Shown: piece by piece, positions 4,920 through 11,485 of the stretch | How positions within the stretch are numbered: position 1 is the first letter of the stretch | Layout of the letters: the number at the start of each line of letters is the position of its first letter | NCBI GenBank assembly: GCA_026387135.1 | Contig: JAPLMH010000140.1 | Location: 1 to 11,485 of the forward strand | Length of the DNA: 11,485 nucleotides | DNA from: Candidatus Omnitrophota bacterium | Lineage (GTDB): Bacteria > Omnitrophota > Gorgyraeia > 2-01-FULL-45-10 | Reading direction: 5' to 3' | Made by a program: the position numbers and the translations under genes | Notes under the pieces: generated by a model | Databases searched by the model: none | What the model was told of the DNA's origin: nothing | What the model saw: the letters and a program-made list of their open reading frames with translations, nothing else

Positions 4920-5534
4920 CTATAATATTTTATTGTCTTTCAGCGCCTCTTTAAGCTTCTCTTTCGCCCTCTTTATATGGCTCGAGACCGTGCCGTTCGG
5001 CAAGCCTAATAATTCAGCGATCTGGCGATACTTCTTACCGTGAATAAGGTACAACTTTATTATAAGCTTCTCGCTTGCGGGCAGTGACTCTATCGCCAAT
5101 TCGAGGCTCTCTTCCATGTCAGCCCTCGCCAGTTCATCGTTCGGTCCGGGAATGCCGGATGGGAATATATCGCCTAGCTCTTTATCATCTATCTTGCAAG
5201 AGAGCGATACGGCATTATTGAGCAGACGCACTTCTCTGGACCTAAAATGCTCTATGGCCGCATTTCCCGAAAGAATGGCGATCCAATACGATATATCGTC
5301 GCGGTTCGTAATATGCGAAAGTTTGCCGTTCTTCCATATATCGGAAAATATATTCTGCTTTATATCTTCAATATCATGGCTGGACGCATCGAGGCCGTAT
5401 TTTTTCAGGCGGTTTTCGACAGATACGTAGATAAGCGGCGAATACTTCTTCACAAGGATAGACCATGCGGCGAGATCTTTATTAATGCAGGCTTCTATAA
5501 GATACCGGTCGTTCTTTCGCAGGTCTTCTTCCAT
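4920..5534 (-). CDS. ECF-type RNA polymerase sigma-70 factor
   Basis: 204 aa, normal for ECF (group 4) sigma factors. Region 2 spans about residues 15-103 (YLIEACINKDLAAWSILVKK, then DIEDIKQNIFSDIW and the -10-recognition part ending EHFRSREVRLL). Region 4 spans about 145-197 (LPASEKLIIKLYLIHGKKYR, then the helix-turn-helix QIAELLGLPNGTVSSHIKRAKEKL). A polar linker with no region 3 joins them. It directs polymerase to a small regulon, held inactive by the anti-sigma encoded 12 bp downstream. The ATG at 5534 lacks a good ribosome binding site: the nearest, GGAG, is 18 nt upstream. The target genes cannot be read from this window. Confidence 0.92.
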   Translation of the reverse strand: MEEDLRKNDRYLIEACINKDLAAWSILVKKYSPLIYVSVENRLKKYGLDASSHDIEDIKQNIFSDIWKNGKLSHITNRDDISYWIAILSGNAAIEHFRSREVRLLNNAVSLSCKIDDKELGDIFPSGIPGPNDELARADMEESLELAIESLPASEKLIIKLYLIHGKKYRQIAELLGLPNGTVSSHIKRAKEKLKEALKDNKIL

Positions 5535-5561
5535 CTTATTTGCTTAAAGCTCCAAGATGGA

Positions 5562-5590
5562 AGGATACTACAGATTTGATGATTTGTCAA
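5562..5590 (-). promoter_or_regulatory. Promoter of the sigma/anti-sigma operon with nested palindromes
   Basis: A perfect TTGACA (5590-5585), 17 bp, then TATCCT (5567-5562). The -35 box lies inside the 11-bp palindrome ATTTGTCAAAT (5582-5592). An outer inverted repeat, ATTTGAT/ATCAAAT (about 5575-5581 and 5608-5614), encloses it. This looks like a housekeeping promoter with a possible operator, not an obvious ECF autoregulatory promoter. Confidence 0.6.
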
Positions 5591-5630
5591 ATTAATTATT
5601 AGCTTTAATCAAATGGGGCAGAGCGGGCCG

Positions 5631-7313
5631 TCATGACTTCGCCACCCGCTCAAGCTCTTCGATGCGGTCCTTCGCCCCCTCTACATAATTGGCCAGCTGC
5701 GGAGTGGCGAATTTTACGAAATTCTTATAGGCCTCTATGGCGTCTTTGACGCGCCCTGCCTTCTCCGAGACGAGGGCTTTATTGAAGTAAGCGTTGGCGG
5801 ACTCTGGGTTTATCTGTATGGCTTTGTCAAAATCTTCTATAGCCTTATCATATAGCGCTCTCTTTACATTAAGTATCCCGCGATTTATGTAGCCGGACAT
5901 ATGATTGGGGTTGAGCTCTATGAATTTATTGTAGTCCGACAGTGCCAGGGCATATTTTCCCTGATTATCGTAGACGAGCCCGCGGTTAAAATAGCTTTCG
6001 GGGTTCTTGGGATCGATGGAGATGGCCTTATTGAAATCCGCGATCGCCTGCTCGTACTGGGTCCTGTTTGAATATACGATGCCGCGGTTTAGAAACGCCT
6101 CAATATATTTAGGGTTAGCCGCTATCGCCTTAGCGTAATATTTTAGGCTATCCTCATATTGCATCTTGCTATCATGGACCAAGGCTATATTGAAGAAGGC
6201 CTGCGCGAACTTTGGATTTATCTCCAGGACTTTATTAAAATCATCGATCGCCTCGTTGGAAAAGCCCTTGCGGGCGTAAGCGATACCGCGGTTCATGTAG
6301 GGATCTATGTCCTTGGGGTTCACATCTATATTTTTTGTAAAATCTGATATGGCGTTGTCATAATCCCCGCAGCTTAAGTAGGCGTTGGCGCGGTTAAAGA
6401 ATATTTCGCTGCAATCGGGCCTTAAATCTATCGCTTTCGTGTAGTCGTATATAGCCTGCTTATAATCGTTCTGCCTGGCGTAGACCACGCCGCGGTTAAA
6501 GTATGCTTCGGCATATTGGCCGTTCAGCTCAAGAGCTTTATTGTAATCCGAAATGGCGGCATCGTTCTGTCCCTGGTTAAAATAGAGATTCGCCCTGTTG
6601 AGGTAAGCCTCCGGATATCTGGGATTCAGCTCTATCGCCTTCTCGATATCGGCCATAGCCTTTTCTGGCTCCACCTTGTTCGCATAGGAGATGGCCCGGG
6701 ATAGATAGCCCTCGGCATTCTTCGGATCGAGCTCTATCGACATCCCGTAATCCGCTAGAGCCAGCTCGAATTTTCCTTCACGCGCGTACGTAAGGCCTCT
6801 ATTCATGTAGGCGTCCGAGCTCCTGACATTGATCGCCAGGGCTTTATTGAAATCCGCCATCGCCTCTTTTCGCATCCCTTTTTCATTATAGACCTTACCC
6901 CTATCCACATATAGAGTAGGGTCTTCATCATGCTCATATATGGCCTTGTTATAGTAATAAAGAGATTGATCGTATTGACCCAGCCTCGCGTAGGCCAATC
7001 CGATATTCGCGTAGGCCTCGACATAGGACGGATCCAGTTCGAGCGCTTTTGTATAATCGAGTATGGCCCTCTCAAACTCTTCCCTTTTGTAATAGACTAT
7101 GCCCCTGTTTATTAAGGCTTCTGCATAACGCGGCTTCAGGTCTATCGCCTTGTTATAATCGGAGATGGCCTTATCGTCAGATCCTTTGTCTTCATAAATA
7201 TTCGCGCGCTGGAAGTATTCTTCAGCATTGGAAGGGTCCGCATCTTCGGCATGGGCCGGCGCACAGATCGGTAGGAATATCATAAGAGATATCACAAGCA
7301 TCTTCTTTAACAT
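5631..7313 (-). CDS. Exported TPR-repeat protein, 15 tandem 34-residue repeats
   Basis: 560-aa protein, last gene of the secA-lnt operon. A Sec signal peptide (two lysines, hydrophobic core, cut after APAHA at residue 22) is followed by a 7-residue spacer. Fifteen tetratricopeptide repeats come next, each exactly 34 residues with no insertion (residues 30-539, consensus AEAYxNRGxxYxxxGxYxxA, then IxDYNKAIELNPKY). A 21-residue capping helix (YVEGAKDRIEELERVAK) ends it. TPR solenoids are protein-binding scaffolds, so this one should act in the periplasm or at the outer membrane. Its partner is unknown. A GTG start at 7337 is possible, but it would overlap the previous gene and lengthen the signal peptide n-region. 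The ATG at 7313, with AAAAGG upstream, fits better. Confidence 0.9.
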   Translation of the reverse strand: MLKKMLVISLMIFLPICAPAHAEDADPSNAEEYFQRANIYEDKGSDDKAISDYNKAIDLKPRYAEALINRGIVYYKREEFERAILDYTKALELDPSYVEAYANIGLAYARLGQYDQSLYYYNKAIYEHDEDPTLYVDRGKVYNEKGMRKEAMADFNKALAINVRSSDAYMNRGLTYAREGKFELALADYGMSIELDPKNAEGYLSRAISYANKVEPEKAMADIEKAIELNPRYPEAYLNRANLYFNQGQNDAAISDYNKALELNGQYAEAYFNRGVVYARQNDYKQAIYDYTKAIDLRPDCSEIFFNRANAYLSCGDYDNAISDFTKNIDVNPKDIDPYMNRGIAYARKGFSNEAIDDFNKVLEINPKFAQAFFNIALVHDSKMQYEDSLKYYAKAIAANPKYIEAFLNRGIVYSNRTQYEQAIADFNKAISIDPKNPESYFNRGLVYDNQGKYALALSDYNKFIELNPNHMSGYINRGILNVKRALYDKAIEDFDKAIQINPESANAYFNKALVSEKAGRVKDAIEAYKNFVKFATPQLANYVEGAKDRIEELERVAKS

Positions 7314-7326
7314 GACCACCTGCCTT

Positions 7327-7980
7327 TTACCTCTCACTTTTTATTGGAGAGCTCTTTATGTAATCGCTATTGTCGTCCTCGATCATTTCACTCTCCAGCG
7401 CCCATTTTATCACACATCCGCCTATAGAGCTATACGATTGCCCGGTGCAGTCTATCTGCGAATTTAGCACAAGCTCTTTTGGTGCGCCGCTGTCGTCGTC
7501 AACCTTAGCCATGTTCCATAAGCTTATCTTTATCTCTTTCACTAAAAATCCGTTCTTGTCCAATAGCTCAACGTTAAAACCCGGCTTCATCAGGCTGTAT
7601 ATGTAGTCCTGCTTTTTCCTGGCGAACGCTTTTTCGAGCGACTTATAAGGATATACGGAAAATTTATAACAGAGTTTGCCCTCCCTCCAGACCATCTCGA
7701 ACTTTGCCTTCAGGTCCTTCCCGGGATACTTAGACTCTTTCCAACTGACCGGCTTATCCGGGGCCGCGCTATATTCTTCTTTAGCGACTTCGGCTTTCTT
7801 AGGCTGAGCTGCGGTTACCAGGCCCTTATCTTTTATCATGATTGTCAGGGAACCCGTCTTCTTGTCAAAGCGGTATAAGGCACCGTCCGGGCCGGTCACT
7901 GCCTGATACTGGTTAGAGTCGCAACCGTAAAGCAATATCGCTACCGACAATATTATTAAAAGCTTGGCCGAAAATCTCAT
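7327..7980 (-). CDS. Lipoprotein of unknown function
   Basis: 217 aa. A lipoprotein signal peptide (MRFSAKLLIILSVAILLYGC) ends in the lipobox LYGC, so Cys20 should be lipidated. A short motif, GALYRFDKKTGSLTIMIKDKG, follows (residues about 33-53, one residue longer than I quote as a unit: GALYRFDKKTGSLT then IMIKDKG). An alanine/lysine/proline-rich linker (about 57-80) comes next, then a globular domain of about 130 residues with alternating strands (KFEMVWREGKLCYKFSVYPY, GFNVELLDKNGFLVKEIKIS). Two cysteines near the end (C177, C188) could form a disulfide. Its ATG overlaps the lnt stop codon (ATGA), so it is translationally coupled to the enzyme that adds the third acyl chain to lipoproteins. 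The family is not recognised. Confidence 0.8.
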   Translation of the reverse strand: MRFSAKLLIILSVAILLYGCDSNQYQAVTGPDGALYRFDKKTGSLTIMIKDKGLVTAAQPKKAEVAKEEYSAAPDKPVSWKESKYPGKDLKAKFEMVWREGKLCYKFSVYPYKSLEKAFARKKQDYIYSLMKPGFNVELLDKNGFLVKEIKISLWNMAKVDDDSGAPKELVLNSQIDCTGQSYSSIGGCVIKWALESEMIEDDNSDYIKSSPIKSER

Positions 7981-9524
7981 TTATGGCCTCTTCTTCTTAT
8001 GTAGCGGGACAGGTAAAATACCGTAAAGAATATGCATATATAAGCGAATACGTCCCCATATACCGTATACAATGTCCTTGTCCTGGACAGGACGATCTCA
8101 TGCGCTTTAAATCCATCTATAAAGAGATCCCTGCCATCTGCCGAAACCTTCGAGACGACGCGGCCTTTCTGGTCTATAAAACATGAGAGCCCAGTATTCG
8201 CAGCCCTTATGACATTGATCCTGTTCTCCACCGCCCTGAATACGGAGGCCTGGGCATGCTGATATGCGGCGCTGGATCTTCCAAACCACGCGTCATTGGT
8301 TATATTTACGAGAAACCCTGCATTATTCTTCACCATGCCACGCGCCAGGCGAGGAAATATATCCTCAAAACATATGAGGCACCCAAAACTCACCTTCTTC
8401 ATAAGTTTCCAGTTATGATCTGCTTCCCTTACGGACCTTTCTACCGGGAATCTCAAGATCGTGAATTCTTTGCCTCCCACAAAATCTCCTATGGGACGGG
8501 GCGCAAACCTTTGGACGAAGAAGAAGAGCTTCTGTAGCGGCACATATTCGCCGAAAGGCACAAGATGCATCTTGTCATAATGGCTGGCTATCGAGCCGTC
8601 TTTGAGAAAAAGAAATGCGCTGTTGTAGTAGAGCTCCCGGCCATTTACATATTCGTATCTCGGGGCTCCTACCAATAGCGGCGCATCCGTTATCCTTGTG
8701 AGGCCCCTCACCCACTCCAATAATATCTTCTGGTCTTCAACGAATCCGGGGACGGAGGTTTCGGGCCATATGATGAGATCGGGTTTTTCTGCGGCCGACG
8801 AAACGGTAAGAGCGGTGTACTTTTCTATTATCTTTGTAACAAAGCGCTCATCCCATTTCTGGTCCTGGGGAATATTTCCCTGCACCACGGAAACTTTGAT
8901 CTTTTCTCCGGTGAATACATTGTTGAGCCTCAATAATCCGTATCCTAAGACCGCTATTATTAGAATGGCCGTCATGGCCAAAGGAGTGAGAGACCTTTTT
9001 TTATTGCGTATATTTTTTATAGTGAAGAAGACCGCGGTATTGAACATTACGATAAGAAAACTCACTCCGTATGGCCCGGATACATCGGCTATCTGTATGA
9101 TCGGCAGATTGGAACTCTGCGAATATCCCAATAACGACCACCCAAAACCGGTAAAGACGTATGAGCGCGCCCATTCAAGCGCCACCCATGCGGCCGGGAT
9201 GAGGAATAGTTTATAGTTTGTAGTTAATAGTTGATAGTAAGTTATCGCGAGGCCGAAAAATCCGAAGTAGAGCGCCAGATACGCCGCCACCATGATCATC
9301 CCGGGCAGGCTTACATGTATGAGCCAGTATATAGTGCCGAGAAAAAATATGAATCCTGTTATATAGGATATTAAAAATGCGCTGTGGGGTTTTTGATTCT
9401 CCAAAGCGAAGAATAAGGGAATGAAAGCAAACCATGCCAATATCCATAGATTAAAGCCCGGGAAAGACAGGACAAGGAGTAACGCAGAGATCTCAGCGAG
9501 TAATATTGCTATTTTCCGCAGCAT
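7977..9524 (-). CDS. lnt: Apolipoprotein N-acyltransferase
   Basis: 515 aa, the usual length. Lnt is an inner-membrane enzyme that N-acylates the lipidated N-terminal cysteine, the last step of lipoprotein maturation in diderm bacteria. Hydrophobic helices fill residues 5-200, with GFGWSLLGYSQ (126-136) and DVSGPYGVSFL (147-157), both typical of the family. The nitrilase-type periplasmic domain (about 210-485) has the full triad: Glu255 in WPETSVPG, Lys318 in YDKMHLVPFGEYVP, and Cys385 in CFED, plus NITNDAWFG and AVENRINVIRAANTG. A final helix (about 490-508) anchors the C-terminus. The start overlaps the last 16 bp of secA, and the stop overlaps the lipoprotein gene. A heptamer repeat tract encodes residues 96-107, in a loop between membrane helices, without breaking the frame. 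Confidence 0.97.
   Translation of the reverse strand: MLRKIAILLAEISALLLVLSFPGFNLWILAWFAFIPLFFALENQKPHSAFLISYITGFIFFLGTIYWLIHVSLPGMIMVAAYLALYFGFFGLAITYYQLLTTNYKLFLIPAAWVALEWARSYVFTGFGWSLLGYSQSSNLPIIQIADVSGPYGVSFLIVMFNTAVFFTIKNIRNKKRSLTPLAMTAILIIAVLGYGLLRLNNVFTGEKIKVSVVQGNIPQDQKWDERFVTKIIEKYTALTVSSAAEKPDLIIWPETSVPGFVEDQKILLEWVRGLTRITDAPLLVGAPRYEYVNGRELYYNSAFLFLKDGSIASHYDKMHLVPFGEYVPLQKLFFFVQRFAPRPIGDFVGGKEFTILRFPVERSVREADHNWKLMKKVSFGCLICFEDIFPRLARGMVKNNAGFLVNITNDAWFGRSSAAYQHAQASVFRAVENRINVIRAANTGLSCFIDQKGRVVSKVSADGRDLFIDGFKAHEIVLSRTRTLYTVYGDVFAYICIFFTVFYLSRYIRRRGHK
9204..9238. repeat. Five heptanucleotide repeats (TNATAGT) inside lnt
   Basis: On the plus strand: GAATAGT, TTATAGT, TTGTAGT, TAATAGT, TGATAGT, five back-to-back 7-mers differing mainly at positions 1-3. 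They encode the Lnt residues YYQLLTTNYKLF. The tract is A/T-rich compared with the surrounding lnt sequence. Confidence 0.75.
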
Positions 9525-11485
9525 TTTTTATATTTTTTTCCGCTGCCGCAGGTGCAGGGATCATTCCTGCCGACCTTTGGCTCTTCTCTTTTGTAAGTAG
9601 GCGCCGGCGCTTCCGGTAGTTGTCCTTCATAAGAATGCTCCGACGCTTCCGGAGAAGCAGACTTCACGCCCTCGAACTGGCTCTTCTCTTCGTGGACCAG
9701 CTGCTGGCGCTTCGTATCAAATACGCCCGGGATCCTTTCCTCTTTCACGGCCTTGACTTTATAAAGGTACTCGAGCGTCTCCTCTTTTATCCTGTCTATC
9801 ATGTCCATGAACATTGCGTAACCTTCGTGCTGATATTCTATTAATGGATCACGCTGGCCGTAAGCGCGTAGGCCTATACCCTCACGCAAACTATCCATAG
9901 CATACAAGTGATCCTTCCAGCGCGTATCTATCACCTGGAGGAGTATCATCTGTTCAAGATGCCGGGCCAGTTGTTCGCCGAGAGACTTCTCTTTCTCTTC
10001 GTACATCTTTCTCATCATCTCGAGGACCGTATCTTTTACTTCGGCTATCCTCATCTCCTCAAGATTTATATCTTTGATCTTGATATAGAACCGCGAATCG
10101 AGATACTGCCTGAAGCCTTCAAAATCCCATTGGTCCGCTCTGAGCTTCTCATTCAGATAAGTATCTATGGCAAAGTCCACTATCTCTTCCATGAGTTCAT
10201 GTATATAGCTTTTCAAGTCCTGTCCGAAGAGGACCTTGCGCCTCTCGTCGTATATGACCTCTCTCTGCCTGTTCATAACGTTGTCGTATTCTAATAGATG
10301 TTTTCTTATCTCAAAATTATGCTGCTCCACCCTCTTTTGGGCCGTCGATATCGCTTTAGTTATGAAGCCATGCTGTATCTCCTGGCCTTCCTCCATGCCC
10401 AGCTTCTCCATTATCAACTTTATCCTGTCGGACCCGAATATTCTCATGAGGTCGTCTTCTAAAGATAGATAAAATCTGCTCGATCCCGGATCGCCCTGCC
10501 TGCCTGAACGGCCGCGCAGCTGATTATCTATGCGGCGGGCCTCATGCCGCTCAGTGCCGAGGACGTGAAGGCCGCCGAGCGACGCAACGCCGTCACCCAA
10601 TACTATATCCGTCCCGCGTCCTGCCATGTTCGTGGCTATAGTGATGGCGTATCTCTGACCGGCTTTGGATATTATCTCGGCTTCCATCTCGTGATATTTC
10701 GCATTGAGCACATGGTGCGGGATGCTCATCCTCTTTAAGAGGGTGCTCAAGGCCTCCGACTTTTCGATTGATATGGTGCCTACGAGAACTGGTCTGCCTA
10801 CTTTATAAAGCTCGGCTATCTCTTTGCATGCGGCATTGAATTTTTCGCGCTCGGTCTTGTATATGACGTCCGGATGGTTGGACCTCGTCAAAGGCTTATT
10901 TGTGGGGGCCACTACGACATCGAGGCCGTATATCTTTGAGAACTCCACGGCTTCCGTCTCGGCAGTTCCAGTCATACCGGCTAATTTTTTGTACATCCTG
11001 AAGTAGTTCTGGAATGTAATAGTCGCAAGCGTCTGATTCTCCCTCTCTATCTTTACATTCTCCTTGGCCTCAACCGCCTGATGCAGGCCGTCCGACCATC
11101 GCCTGCCCGGCATTAGGCGACCCGTGAATTCATCGACTATCAGTACCTCGCCGTCCTTGACTACGTAGTCCACATCTCTTTTATAGAGCGCGTGAGCTCT
11201 TATAGCCTGCCTTATGTGATGTTCCCATTCAGACTGTATATCATCGTAAAGGTTCTGGACCCCAAGCAACCCCTGACACTTCAATACACCTTCTTCGGTC
11301 AGATTCACCGTATGGTTCTTTTCGTTTACTACATAATCTATGCCCTTCTCTATATCTACGCCTTTATATTTGGCGTCGATCTCCTCTTTGTCGGTAGTGA
11401 TCTTCCCTTTTAAGCGCGGGATTATCTTATTTATGGTGTAATATTTATCGGTCGATTCTTCGGCGGGTCCTGAAATGATAAGCGG
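9509..11485 (-). CDS. secA: Preprotein translocase ATPase SecA, C-terminal 658 residues (5' end outside the window)
   Basis: SecA is the motor that drives preproteins through SecYEG. The window starts within the preprotein cross-linking domain (PLIISGPAEEST). NBD2 follows, with VDEFTGRLMPGRRW, AGMTGTA, the nucleotide-contacting ATNMAGRGTDI and the arginine-finger RGRSGRQGD. The helical scaffold and wing domain come next (KRVEQHNFEIRKHLLEYDNVMNRQREV, then IDTRWKDHLYAMDSLREGIG and YGQRDPLIEYQHEGY). A flexible, proline/glutamate-rich linker leads to the zinc-binding tail NDPCTCGSGKKYKKCCGK (C-x-C-x8-C-C), which in other bacteria binds SecB and lipids. No frame damage is visible. The gene is first in a run with lnt, the lipoprotein and the TPR protein, all of which depend on export. 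Confidence 0.98.
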   Translation of the reverse strand, partial: PLIISGPAEESTDKYYTINKIIPRLKGKITTDKEEIDAKYKGVDIEKGIDYVVNEKNHTVNLTEEGVLKCQGLLGVQNLYDDIQSEWEHHIRQAIRAHALYKRDVDYVVKDGEVLIVDEFTGRLMPGRRWSDGLHQAVEAKENVKIERENQTLATITFQNYFRMYKKLAGMTGTAETEAVEFSKIYGLDVVVAPTNKPLTRSNHPDVIYKTEREKFNAACKEIAELYKVGRPVLVGTISIEKSEALSTLLKRMSIPHHVLNAKYHEMEAEIISKAGQRYAITIATNMAGRGTDIVLGDGVASLGGLHVLGTERHEARRIDNQLRGRSGRQGDPGSSRFYLSLEDDLMRIFGSDRIKLIMEKLGMEEGQEIQHGFITKAISTAQKRVEQHNFEIRKHLLEYDNVMNRQREVIYDERRKVLFGQDLKSYIHELMEEIVDFAIDTYLNEKLRADQWDFEGFRQYLDSRFYIKIKDINLEEMRIAEVKDTVLEMMRKMYEEKEKSLGEQLARHLEQMILLQVIDTRWKDHLYAMDSLREGIGLRAYGQRDPLIEYQHEGYAMFMDMIDRIKEETLEYLYKVKAVKEERIPGVFDTKRQQLVHEEKSQFEGVKSASPEASEHSYEGQLPEAPAPTYKREEPKVGRNDPCTCGSGKKYKKCCGK

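Overview
The window comes from a Gram-negative (diderm) bacterium: it encodes apolipoprotein N-acyltransferase, a lipobox lipoprotein and SecA. The mix of Lnt, SpoVG, long TPR proteins, moderate G+C and frequent ATA/AGG codons resembles uncultivated Omnitrophota/Elusimicrobiota-type genomes. That placement is an impression, not a demonstration. Every protein gene lies on the minus strand. The only convincing plus-strand transcription unit is a candidate structured RNA near 4.26-4.46 kb.

Layout in transcription order (high to low coordinates). (1) 11485-5631: a tight cell-envelope operon, secA (3' part) - lnt - lipoprotein - 15-repeat TPR protein, with overlapping or nearly abutting genes. (2) 5590-4476: a consensus -35 box drives an ECF sigma factor followed 12 bp later by a zinc-finger, two-helix membrane anti-sigma factor. 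(3) 4464-4228, plus strand: promoter, a hairpin-rich RNA of about 200 nt that I cannot assign to a family, and a strong intrinsic terminator. (4) 4093-2018: spoVG, an N-terminally truncated yraN overlapping the end of spoVG, and comM broken by an exact 8-bp tandem duplication. (5) 1986-1264: a toxin-first HigBA-like toxin-antitoxin pair, with a promoter so close to the toxin start that the mRNA is predicted to be leaderless. (6) 1232-472: a strong promoter and four tiny genes (40, 23, 45 and 84 codons). Three of these are too short for routine ORF calling. Each is preceded by a copy of the same roughly 19-bp leader element and a good Shine-Dalgarno. (7) 459-1: the 5' third of lysS behind a near-consensus promoter that again predicts a leaderless mRNA.

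The most unusual points are the repeated-leader micro-operon, the unassigned plus-strand RNA, the slippage-type lesion in comM beside a truncated yraN (two neighbouring DNA-processing genes, both damaged), the two leaderless-type promoters, and a heptanucleotide repeat tract carried inside lnt.
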